From assembly GCF_002904335.1 (NCBI RefSeq), contig NZ_PPHF01000123.1:1-64000 (forward strand): a stretch of 64,000 nucleotides of DNA. Direction: 5' to 3'. Shown here one piece after another: positions 8,587 to 15,963 of the stretch (positions are counted from its first letter, which is position 1; the number at the start of each line of letters is the position of its first letter). The notes under the pieces are model-generated. The model did no database searches, was not told the DNA's origin, and saw only the letters and a list, made by a program, of their open reading frames with translations. The position numbers and the translations under genes were made by a program. Source of the stretch: Amycolatopsis sp. CA-126428 (GTDB lineage Bacteria > Actinomycetota > Actinomycetes > Mycobacteriales > Pseudonocardiaceae).

Positions 8587-10071
8587 ATGGACCTGCTCAC
8601 CGACGACCCCCACCCGCCGGGTGAAGCGGTGGGCGAGCCCGGATCCGGCGTCGAACCCGCCCCGGTGTCCTGGCTGCGCGTGCTGCTCGCCGCCGCCCTC
8701 GGCCCGCTGGTCACCGGCTACGCCGCCGTCGCGACCGTGCTGGCCCTGGTCGCCCTCACCGCCGGCCGCACCGCCTTCTCCGACACCGGCGTGCTGCTGG
8801 CCGCCGGGCCCGGCTGGCTCGCCGCGCACCAGGTGCGCCTGGGGATCGGCGGTCACCCTCTCGGGTTCCTGCCGCTGCTGCCGACGCTGGGTGTCGTCGC
8901 GCTCGCCGCGCGGACGGCGTCCGGCGCCGCGCGCCGCCTCGGCTGCCGGACGTTCCGCGAAGCCCGGCCGGTGCTGCTCACGATCACCGGTGCGCACGCG
9001 GTGTTCGGGCTCGTCGTCGCGCTCTGCGCCCAGGGCTCGCCGGTGACGGCGAACCCGGTGGCCGCCTTCGCCGTGCCCGGGCTGCTTGCCGCCGCGGCTT
9101 CGTGCGCGGGCATCACCCGGTCGTGCGGGCTGCCGGACGCCGTCGCCGACCGCGTCGACGCGCTCGCGCTGCGCGGGCTGCGCGTCGGCGCGATGAGCCT
9201 GGCGATCCTGGTGGCCGGCGGCGCCGCCGTGTTCACCGTCGCGACCGGGCTGTCGTGGACGACGGTGTCCGGCACCTACGAACCCGGTTTCGGCACCAGT
9301 TCCGGGCTCTTCCTGCTCTCGCTGCTGTACCTGCCGAACGCCGTGACGGCCGCGCTGTCCTTCATCACCGGGCCCGGGTTCTCGATCGGGCCGCTCTCCG
9401 TCAGCGTGTTCGCCTACCGCGGCGGCGCCGTGCCCGGCGTCCCGCTGCTCGGCGGCCTGCCCGAGCACCACGCGGCCTGGTGGCCGGCGCTGCTGGTGCT
9501 GCCCGCGGCGGCCGGCGCGCTGGCCGGCTGGTCGCTGCGCAAGGCCGACGCCGATCCGGCGCAGCGCATCCGCGCGGTCGCGGTCGCCGGTGCCGTCGTC
9601 GCGCTCGGCTGCGTCGTGCTGGGCACGCTGGCCGGCGGCCGCCTCGGCGACGGCCCGTTCGACCCGGTGAGCGTCCCGGTCGGCGTCGCTTCGATCGTCG
9701 CGTTCTGCTGGATCGTCATCCCGGGGTCGTTCGTCACGTTCTTCGCGGGCGAGCACGAGCCGCCCGCTCCGCCGCCCGAAGCGCTCGAAGACAACGAGGC
9801 CTTCCAGGACGCCGACGACGTCGACGCCGAAGAAGCGGCCGAAGCCGTCGAGGAACTCGAAGCGGCTGAAGCCGCCGAGAACTCCGAAGCGTCCGAAGAG
9901 GACGAGGAGATTTCCGCCGAGGACGCGGAGTTCGAAGCCGAGGCCGACGCCGAGCTCGGGCTCGAAGAACCGGCCGAAGACGTCCCCGACGCGGCCCCCG
10001 AACCCGGTTGCGCTGTGACCGGAGGCACCGAGACCTGCGGCGACGTCGAGCCGGACGAGGGCGACCGTTAG
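8587..10071 (+). CDS. DUF6350 polytopic membrane protein with acidic tail
   Basis: 494 residues from the ATG at 8587 (GTG at 8578 also possible). Roughly ten hydrophobic segments between residues 20 and 390 make it an integral membrane protein. It corresponds in position and type to mycobacterial Rv0955 (DUF6350), directly upstream of purN. The last ~100 residues are a highly acidic, Glu/Ala/Asp-rich tail (for example EEAAEAVEELEAAEAAENSE), predicted disordered and cytoplasmic. No catalytic motif seen; function unknown. Confidence 0.85.
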   Translation: MDLLTDDPHPPGEAVGEPGSGVEPAPVSWLRVLLAAALGPLVTGYAAVATVLALVALTAGRTAFSDTGVLLAAGPGWLAAHQVRLGIGGHPLGFLPLLPTLGVVALAARTASGAARRLGCRTFREARPVLLTITGAHAVFGLVVALCAQGSPVTANPVAAFAVPGLLAAAASCAGITRSCGLPDAVADRVDALALRGLRVGAMSLAILVAGGAAVFTVATGLSWTTVSGTYEPGFGTSSGLFLLSLLYLPNAVTAALSFITGPGFSIGPLSVSVFAYRGGAVPGVPLLGGLPEHHAAWWPALLVLPAAAGALAGWSLRKADADPAQRIRAVAVAGAVVALGCVVLGTLAGGRLGDGPFDPVSVPVGVASIVAFCWIVIPGSFVTFFAGEHEPPAPPPEALEDNEAFQDADDVDAEEAAEAVEELEAAEAAENSEASEEDEEISAEDAEFEAEADAELGLEEPAEDVPDAAPEPGCAVTGGTETCGDVEPDEGDR

Positions 10072-10136
10072 GGTTTACGTGACCTGGTGAAGCGCCGTGC
10101 GCCCGGCTGCGCACCGCCCGCGGCAAGGAGCCCGCT

Positions 10137-10766
10137 CTGTCTCAACGGTTGGACCTGCCCACTCCGGTGAAGCTCGTCGTGCTCGCGTCGGGCTCCGGCA
10201 CCCTCCTGCAGGCGGTGCTGGACGCCACCGGGCGGTCCGGCTTCCCGGCCAAGGTCGTCGCCGTCGGCGCCGACCGCACCGGCATCGAGGCCCTCACCCG
10301 CGCCGAGCGCCTGAGCATCCCGTCGTTCACCGTCCGCGTCGCCGACCACCCCGACCGCGCCGCCTGGGACAAGGCGCTGACCGAGGCCGTCGCGGCGTAC
10401 CGGCCCGACCTGGTCGTCTCCGCGGGGTTCATGAAGATCCTCGGAGAGCAGTTCCTCGGCCGCTTCACGGTGATCAACACGCACCCGGCGCTGCTCCCGT
10501 CCTTCCCCGGGATGCACGCGGTCCGCGACGCCCTCGACGCCGGGGTCAAGGTCACCGGCTCGACCGTGCACTTCGCGGACGCCGGGGTCGACACCGGGCC
10601 GATCATCGCCCAGGAGGCGGTCGTCGTGGAGAGCGACGACGACGAAAACGTCCTGCACGAACGGATCAAGGCCGTCGAACGCAGGCTGCTGGTGGAAACG
10701 ATCGAGCGACTCGGCCGCGGTGGCTCCACCGTGGACGGACGAAAGGTGACATTTCGTGAGCACTGA
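10137..10766 (+). CDS. purN: Phosphoribosylglycinamide formyltransferase (GART)
   Basis: Transfers the formyl group of 10-formyl-tetrahydrofolate to GAR in purine synthesis. The nucleotide-binding loop LASGSGTLLQA lies near the N-terminus. The catalytic Asn-His-Asp set is visible as INTHPALLP (N114, H116) and DAGVDTGPI (D152). Start choice: an AAGGAG at 10125-10130 is 6 nt from a CTG codon at 10137, giving MSQRLDLPTP. The first conventional start, TTG at 10149, is 18 nt away. I prefer CTG, with 209 residues. The 3' end overlaps purH by 11 nt, indicating translational coupling. Confidence 0.95.
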   Translation: MSQRLDLPTPVKLVVLASGSGTLLQAVLDATGRSGFPAKVVAVGADRTGIEALTRAERLSIPSFTVRVADHPDRAAWDKALTEAVAAYRPDLVVSAGFMKILGEQFLGRFTVINTHPALLPSFPGMHAVRDALDAGVKVTGSTVHFADAGVDTGPIIAQEAVVVESDDDENVLHERIKAVERRLLVETIERLGRGGSTVDGRKVTFREH

Positions 10767-12324
10767 CCTGGGACGGCGCCCGGTCCGCCGGGCGCTGATC
10801 GGCGTCTCGGACAAGGCGGGCCTCCTGGACCTCGCGACCGGCCTGCACGCGGCCGGCGTCGAGATCGTCTCCACCGGCGGCACGGCGAAGGCCATCGCCG
10901 ACGCCGGGGTCCCGGTCACGCCGGTCGAGCAGGTCACCGGTTTCCCGGAGTCGCTGGACGGCCGCGTCAAGACGCTGCACCCGCACGTGCACGCCGGGCT
11001 GCTGGCCGACCAGGGCAACCCCGACCACGTCGAGCAGCTGCGCAAGCTGGACATCGCGGCGTTCGACCTGCTCGTCGTGAACCTGTACCCGTTCGCGCAG
11101 ACCGTCGCGTCCGGCGCGAGCCCGGAGGACTGCGTCGAGAACATCGACATCGGCGGCCCGGCCATGGTCCGCGCGGCGGCGAAGAACCACGGCAGCGTCG
11201 CGGTCGTCGTCGACCCGGCCCGCTACGGCTGGGTGCTCGAGCGCGTCGCCGGCGGCGGCTTCGAGTTCGCGGACCGCAAGCGCCTCGCCGCCCAGGCGTA
11301 CGCGCACACGGCGGCGTACGACACGGCTGTCGCCTCGTGGTTCGCCAGCGCGTACGCCCCCGACGAAGACGCTGCCGACGCCGGCTTCCCGGACTTCCTC
11401 GGCGCCACCTGGGAACGCGCCGACGTCCTGCGCTACGGCGAGAACCCGCACCAGAAGGCCGCGCTGTACAAGAGCGAGCGGCCCGGCCTGGCGCACGCCG
11501 AGCAGCTGCACGGCAAGGCCATGTCGTACAACAACTACGTCGACACCGACGCCGCGCGCCGCGCCGCGTACGACTTCGCCGAGCCCGCCGTCGCGATCAT
11601 CAAGCACGCCAACCCGTGCGGTCTCGCGATCGGCGTCGACGTCGCCGAAGCGCACCGCAAGGCGCACGCGTGCGACCCGGTTTCGGCCTACGGCGGCGTC
11701 ATCGCGACGAACCGGCCGGTCAGCCGCGAGGCCGCCGAGCAGATCGCCGAGGTCTTCACCGAGGTCGTGCTCGCCCCGGACTTCGACGCCGAGGCCCTGG
11801 AAATCCTGCAGCGCAAGAAGAACATCCGGCTGCTGAAGCTGCCGGCCGCCCCGGCGTCGCCGATCGAATTCCGCCCGATCTCCGGTGGCGTGCTGCTGCA
11901 GACCGCCGACGCCATCGACGCTTCCGGCGACGACCCGGCGAACTGGACGCTCGCCACCGGCGCCCCGGCCGACGAGCAGACCCTGCGCGACCTCGAATTC
12001 GCGTGGCGCTCGCTGCGCGCGGTCAAGTCGAACGCGATCCTGCTGGCCACCGGCGGCGCGACCGTCGGCGTCGGCATGGGCCAGGTCAACCGGGTCGACT
12101 CGTCGCGGCTCGCGGTGGCCCGGGCGGGTGACCGGGCCAAGGGTTCGGTCGGTGCGTCGGACGCGTTCTTCCCGTTCCCGGACGGCCTTGAGGTGCTGAC
12201 CGAGGCGGGCGTGCGCGCGATCGTGCAGCCCGGCGGCTCGGTGCACGACCCCGAGGTCATCGCGGCCGCGGAAAAGGCGGGCGTCACCATGTACCTGACG
12301 GGGACGCGCCACTTCGCGCACTGA
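10756..12324 (+). CDS. purH: Bifunctional AICAR formyltransferase / IMP cyclohydrolase
   Basis: 522 residues, standard for PurH. The N-terminal IMP cyclohydrolase domain (about 1-200) shows RRALIGVSDKAGLLDLA, STGGTAKAI and the FPESLDGRVKTLHPHVHAG region. The C-terminal AICAR formyltransferase domain carries the Lys-His pair KHANPCG (K283, H284) and GVGMGQVNRVDS. It catalyses the last two steps to IMP. GTG start overlaps the end of purN, so the two are one operon, as in mycobacteria. Confidence 0.98.
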   Translation: MSTDLGRRPVRRALIGVSDKAGLLDLATGLHAAGVEIVSTGGTAKAIADAGVPVTPVEQVTGFPESLDGRVKTLHPHVHAGLLADQGNPDHVEQLRKLDIAAFDLLVVNLYPFAQTVASGASPEDCVENIDIGGPAMVRAAAKNHGSVAVVVDPARYGWVLERVAGGGFEFADRKRLAAQAYAHTAAYDTAVASWFASAYAPDEDAADAGFPDFLGATWERADVLRYGENPHQKAALYKSERPGLAHAEQLHGKAMSYNNYVDTDAARRAAYDFAEPAVAIIKHANPCGLAIGVDVAEAHRKAHACDPVSAYGGVIATNRPVSREAAEQIAEVFTEVVLAPDFDAEALEILQRKKNIRLLKLPAAPASPIEFRPISGGVLLQTADAIDASGDDPANWTLATGAPADEQTLRDLEFAWRSLRAVKSNAILLATGGATVGVGMGQVNRVDSSRLAVARAGDRAKGSVGASDAFFPFPDGLEVLTEAGVRAIVQPGGSVHDPEVIAAAEKAGVTMYLTGTRHFAH

Positions 12325-12350
12325 CCCGCGCTTCGAGAGGGGAGGGCTCG

Positions 12351-13145
12351 ATGCAGCAACCGCCGCCGTACGGCCAAGGTCAAGGTCAGCAGGGGCACCC
12401 GGGCTATCCGCAGCAGCCCGGGTACCCACCGCAGCAGGGTTATCCGCCACCGGCCTATCCCCAGCAGCCCGGATATCCGCCGCAGCCGGGGTACCCGCCG
12501 CCCGGCTACCCGCCCGCCGGATACGGCGCGCCGGTGCCGCCACCGAAGAAGAAGCGGACCGGGCTGATCCTCGGCATCATCGGCGGCGTCGTCGTGCTGC
12601 TCGGCGCGGGCATTCCGCTGGGCATCTTCGCGGGCGACTACTTCGCGAGCACCGGCGCGGCACCGTCGTCGCCGGTGCCCGCCGAGTGCCAGGTTCCGGC
12701 GCCGGTGCTGGAGAAGGCGGGTTTCCCGAGCTTCGTCCTGGGCGGCCAGGGCACCCAGGACCTGCCGGCCATCAAGCAGCAGGGCTGCAGCTGGAAGCCG
12801 GGGCCGGACGAGAACGTCCGCGACGCCACCATGCACGTCCAGATCACCCGGTACTCGGGGGAGAGCGCGCGCGAGCAGGCGAACGACATGTTCAAGCCGA
12901 AGGCGCCGGCGCTCCCGCCGACGGACGTGCGCGGCATCGGCGACAAGGCGGTCCTGGTCCGGCTCGCCACCGACAGCGCGTTCAGCGGGTCCGAACTGCA
13001 CGTCCTGAAGGGCACGACCGTCGTGATCCTCGAGGTGTCCGGCTGGGACAAGGGATTCTTCTCGAACTCGCCGATGCCGCAGGAGGAAACCGACGCCGCC
13101 GTGCAGGCGGTCGGCGCGGAGATCGTCAAGAAGCTGCCGCGCTAG
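12351..13145 (+). CDS. Membrane-anchored extracytoplasmic protein with Pro/Gln/Tyr repeats
   Basis: 264 residues. The N-terminus (1-60) is a PGYPPQQGYPPP-type repeat of about seven units. A KKKR stop is followed by one transmembrane helix (about 66-92), then an extracytoplasmic domain of about 170 residues with two Cys (C105, C144) likely to form a disulfide. This layout resembles DUF3558-like secreted proteins of Pseudonocardiaceae, but the family is not certain. GAGGGGAGGG lies just upstream of the ATG. Only 26 nt after purH, so read-through is likely. Its stop shares CTAG with the convergent lipoprotein gene. Confidence 0.8.
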   Translation: MQQPPPYGQGQGQQGHPGYPQQPGYPPQQGYPPPAYPQQPGYPPQPGYPPPGYPPAGYGAPVPPPKKKRTGLILGIIGGVVVLLGAGIPLGIFAGDYFASTGAAPSSPVPAECQVPAPVLEKAGFPSFVLGGQGTQDLPAIKQQGCSWKPGPDENVRDATMHVQITRYSGESAREQANDMFKPKAPALPPTDVRGIGDKAVLVRLATDSAFSGSELHVLKGTTVVILEVSGWDKGFFSNSPMPQEETDAAVQAVGAEIVKKLPR

Positions 13146-13888
13146 GCGGGTGCGGGCAGCGTCCTGCAGAGCGCGGCCGGGAACTTCGGCTCGGCCGCCA
13201 GGATCTCCGCGCAGCCGGCGGACCGGGCCGTCGCGAACGGCGTCCACCCCGTGTCGCTCCAGCGGAAGGCGGTGCGGGACGGCGGCTCGGACCGCTGCTG
13301 CGGGAGGTCGAGGAGCAGCCAGTCCGGCACGCACGCGCGGGTCGCGCCCGGGGTGGCGGCACCGGCGGCGGACACCGCGGCACCGATCCACGCCGGATCG
13401 CAGTGGTCGGCGGGCGGGGCACAGGTGCCCTGGCGGTCGCAGTGGCCCCAGCCCGCGCCCAGCTTGTGCCAGGCGTTGCCGGTGTCGGCGTTGAGGATGA
13501 CCGTCCGGTCCGCGATCGGGCCGGTCGTCGTCAGCCGCAGTTCCGCGGGCACCTTGTCCTGGCAGCCGCCCGCCGCGGGGCGGGTCGAGTAGACGACGTC
13601 CGCGCGGATGTCGGTCTTCGCTTCCACGACCTGTTCGATCCGCGGCTCCTGGACGCAGCCGGGGTCGTTGCCGGGCAAGGCGACCTGCACGAAGAGGCTG
13701 CGGTCGTCGGAACCGGGGCGGATCCCGGTGACGTCGGCGCGGAACGAGCGCCACTGGGCGCCGATGGTCGTCGGCGCCGTGGCCGCGGCCGTGGCACCCG
13801 GAACCCCGCAGCCGGCGGCGAGGGCTCCGGCCGCCGCGATGACGGCGCAGGCGACGGCCACGATCGGCCGTCTCCGCCGTTCGGTCAT
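13142..13888 (-). CDS. Putative lipoprotein, function unknown
   Basis: 248 residues from the ATG at 13888. N-terminus MTERRRRP, a hydrophobic stretch, then the lipobox LAAGC at about residues 24-28, so it should be lipid-anchored outside the membrane. The mature part contains about eight Cys (for example GHCDRQGTCAPPADHCD), suggesting several disulfides. No enzyme motif recognised. The frame stays open upstream into the GNAT gene, but the purine-rich GGGGGTGGCG before 13888 and the signal peptide fix the start. Shares its CTAG stop with the convergent upstream gene. Confidence 0.8.
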   Translation of the reverse strand: MTERRRRPIVAVACAVIAAAGALAAGCGVPGATAAATAPTTIGAQWRSFRADVTGIRPGSDDRSLFVQVALPGNDPGCVQEPRIEQVVEAKTDIRADVVYSTRPAAGGCQDKVPAELRLTTTGPIADRTVILNADTGNAWHKLGAGWGHCDRQGTCAPPADHCDPAWIGAAVSAAGAATPGATRACVPDWLLLDLPQQRSEPPSRTAFRWSDTGWTPFATARSAGCAEILAAEPKFPAALCRTLPAPA

Positions 13889-13932
13889 CGCCACCCCCAA
13901 GTCCACCGGCGAATCTAGCCGACGCCGCAGCG

Positions 13933-14421
13933 TCAGGCGGCCGGACCGGGTTTTTCGCGCAGCGTGACGTCCTTCTCCAGGTAGACCGCCCCGGCGATGT
14001 GGCCGCCGGGCGCCGGCGCGTCGGTGAGCCGGTAGCCGGCCCGCTGGTACAGCGCGATGTTGCGGGTGCTGCGCGCGCCGGTGAAGAGGGCGAACCGGCG
14101 GGCCTCCGCGGGCGCCTGCGCCTCGGCGTGGGCGAGCAGCCGGCGACCCAGCCCACGCCCGGCGAGGTCCGGCGCGACCATCAGCCTGCCGAGCTCCCAG
14201 CAGTCCCCGTCCAGCCGGGCGCGCACGGCGCCGATCAGCCGGTGGTCCTGCCGCAGCACCCACACCGACCACGTTTTCGTCCAGTCGCGGACGTCTTCGA
14301 GGGTCTCGTGCAGGGCGGGGATGTCGAGGGTGTCGTTGAGGACGGCCTCCTGCACCCAGCAGCACCGCTGGAGGACCAGCAGCTCGGGGCAGTCTTCGGG
14401 GCGGGCGTCGGTGAGCTCCAC
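13933..14421 (-). CDS. GNAT-family N-acetyltransferase
   Basis: 162 residues. Shows the acetyl-CoA-binding motif A (VAPDLAGRGLGRRLLAHAEA, about 88-107) and the motif B pattern TRNIALYQRAGYRL. The N-terminal IRPA-like start (MELTDARPEDCPELLVLQR) is usual for this fold. Substrate cannot be read from sequence. Transcribed with the downstream lipoprotein gene (45-bp gap). Confidence 0.92.
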   Translation of the reverse strand: MELTDARPEDCPELLVLQRCCWVQEAVLNDTLDIPALHETLEDVRDWTKTWSVWVLRQDHRLIGAVRARLDGDCWELGRLMVAPDLAGRGLGRRLLAHAEAQAPAEARRFALFTGARSTRNIALYQRAGYRLTDAPAPGGHIAGAVYLEKDVTLREKPGPAA

Positions 14422-14743
14422 GCCGCCTGTCTAGCGACCGGTGGCGGGGCGGGCAAATTCATTACGGTGGCGGGGTGAACCGATGCCCCGGTGCCCTGGC
14501 TGGGCGCGCACCTGCGACTGGTGCGCGACGTCGCGTTCACCCTGACCGGGGGCGTGGACGTCCAGGCCGCGCACCCCACTAGTGGGTGACTTGACACCTC
14601 GGGTGGTTCGCGGTTGACTGGTCTTAGTCGAACAGACGTTCGACGTGGAACCGCCGCCTTCCCCGCGGCGAACCAGTGCCGTCGGTCGCGTTTTGGGAGA
14701 GGCCCGACCGCCGGCCCTAGTCCGTGGTGGGGAGGTGCGTGCG
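14422..14743. promoter_or_regulatory. Divergent control region of the SOS cassette
   Basis: 322 bp between the GNAT gene (minus) and the imuA-like gene (plus). Two -35-like hexamers are present (TTGACA at 14591-14596, TTGACT at 14614-14619), with the LexA box at 14628-14643 just downstream of them. A 32-codon ORF at 14491-14589 is present, but nothing supports its translation. Confidence 0.6.
14628..14643 (+). promoter_or_regulatory. LexA-binding SOS box
   Basis: TCGAACAGACGTTCGA is an exact match to the actinobacterial/Gram-positive SOS palindrome (TCGAAC-N4-GTTCGA). It lies about 100 nt upstream of the imuA-like start and downstream of two -35-like hexamers, as expected for LexA repression of the DNA-damage mutagenesis genes that follow. 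Confidence 0.92.
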
Positions 14744-15439
14744 GTGACTGCTGTGGTGGAGCCGCCGGTGGCCCGGCTGGCGGCCCTGCCCGGGGTCAGC
14801 ACGGCGAGCCGGGTGGCGGCCCAGGCCGAGCGGGCCAGGACGACGGGAAGGGTGCTCCCGGTCGTCCCGGCGCTGGCCGGGCTGCTGCCCGACACCGGGC
14901 TCCGGCGCGGGAGCACGGTGGCGGTCCACGGGGGCACCTCGCTGCTGCTCGCCCTCCTCGCCGCGGCCACGACCGCGGGCTCCTGGGCGGCGGTGGCCGG
15001 CATGCCGTCCCTGGGTATCGCGGCGGCGGCCGAGTACGGGGTCGACGTCAGCCGCCTGGCCTTGGTACCGCATCCGGGGGCGGAGCTCCCGGCGGTGATC
15101 GCGGCATTGCTGGACGGCGTCGACCTGGTGGCGGTCCAGTCGGAGACGCTCCAGCCGGCGCTGGCCCGGCGGCTGTCGGCCCGGGCTCGCCACCGCGGCG
15201 CGGTGCTGTTGTCGGCCGGGGCTTGGCCCGGAGCGGACGTGGAGCTGTCGTGCCGTCGTGAGCCCTGGTCAGGCCCATCGGGTGGGTACGGCCACCTCGA
15301 GTCCCGTCGCGTGCGGGTCCGAGCCCGCGGCCGCGGCTCAGCGGCCCGCCCGCTCACGGCGGACCTCCACCTCCCGGCCACCGGCGGAGAGGTCACCCGG
15401 GCGCTCCCCACCCCCGCACTCCGCGAGGCCACCGCATGA
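14744..15439 (+). CDS. imuA: ImuA-prime-like (RecA-fold) SOS mutasome protein
   Basis: 231 residues from the GTG at 14744, with GGGGAGG 9 nt upstream. By position (directly behind the SOS box, ahead of imuB and dnaE2) and by RecA-like layout it corresponds to mycobacterial ImuA-prime, which bridges RecA with ImuB and DnaE2 in translesion synthesis. Visible: a central strand-loop VHGGTSLLLALLAA where RecA has its P-loop, but without GKT, so ATP hydrolysis is unlikely. C-terminus is Arg/Ala-rich. Its TGA overlaps the ATG of the next ORF (ATGA). Sequence identity to characterised ImuA-prime could not be measured here. Confidence 0.75.
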   Translation: MTAVVEPPVARLAALPGVSTASRVAAQAERARTTGRVLPVVPALAGLLPDTGLRRGSTVAVHGGTSLLLALLAAATTAGSWAAVAGMPSLGIAAAAEYGVDVSRLALVPHPGAELPAVIAALLDGVDLVAVQSETLQPALARRLSARARHRGAVLLSAGAWPGADVELSCRREPWSGPSGGYGHLESRRVRVRARGRGSAARPLTADLHLPATGGEVTRALPTPALREATA

Positions 15440-15963
15440 CCCCCACCCCGCACCCGCGCCCCACCTTGCACCCTCACCCACAATGCCCCGCCAATCACGC
15501 GTGTGACCTCTCCAGTCACGCGAGATGCCCGGCCAATCACACGAGTCACCTCCCCAATCACGCGAACCGACCCTCCGGATTCGCTGGCCGACCGCCTGGG
15601 TACGTGGGCCGACCACCTGGGCACGCCGGCCGACCGTCCGGGTGCGCTGGCCGACCGTCCCGGGACGCGAGCCGACCGCCTGGGTACGTGGGCCGACCAC
15701 CTGGGCACGCCGGCCGACCGTCCGTGTGCGCCAGCCGACCGTCTGGGAACGCGAGCCGACCGCCTGGGTACGTAGGCCGCCCCTTCGGGTGGGCGGGCCG
15801 AACTTCGCTGCACGCGGGCGGGCCCTCCGGATGCGTGCGCCGACCGTCTGGGTACGCGGGCCGACCCTCCGAGTACGCGAGCCGACCATCCAGGCACGCG
15901 AGCCGACCACTCCATCACCCCCACCCGCGTCGGGGTGGCGGGCGGGTTCGGGAGGTCACGTGA
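15436..15963 (+). CDS. Putative repeat-encoded protein inside the SOS operon
   Basis: 175-codon frame that fills the gap between imuA and imuB exactly. Its ATG overlaps the imuA stop (ATGA at 15436), and its TGA overlaps the imuB GTG (GTGA at 15960). Residues 1-40 are Pro/His-rich. From about 45 to 155 it is a 7-residue repeat of the type GRPPGYV, GRPPGHA, GRPSGCA, a direct consequence of the 21-bp DNA repeat. The tail is Arg/Gly-rich. The composition suggests a disordered basic linker protein. The translation signals support expression, but repeats can keep any frame open, so its reality is uncertain. Confidence 0.45.
   Translation: MTPTPHPRPTLHPHPQCPANHACDLSSHARCPANHTSHLPNHANRPSGFAGRPPGYVGRPPGHAGRPSGCAGRPSRDASRPPGYVGRPPGHAGRPSVCASRPSGNASRPPGYVGRPFGWAGRTSLHAGGPSGCVRRPSGYAGRPSEYASRPSRHASRPLHHPHPRRGGGRVREVT
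15491..15902 (+). repeat. 21-bp tandem repeat array (~20 units)
   Basis: Contiguous 21-bp units. The first few begin CCAATCACGCG. From 15588 they follow a CCGACCGYCTGGGTACGCG consensus, continuing to about 15902. A 54-bp segment (15587-15640) recurs without a mismatch at 15671-15724, so the array has grown by recent multi-unit duplication. There are no unique spacers, so it is not a CRISPR array. Confidence 0.92.

Noticed and set aside
14491..14589. 32-codon ORF (PWLGAHLRLVRDVAF...) ahead of the SOS box
   Set aside because: No ribosome site and no known homology; coding potential cannot be judged from one sequence.
15491..15902. CRISPR array
   Set aside because: Units are contiguous and 21 bp long with no unique spacers and no cas genes nearby.
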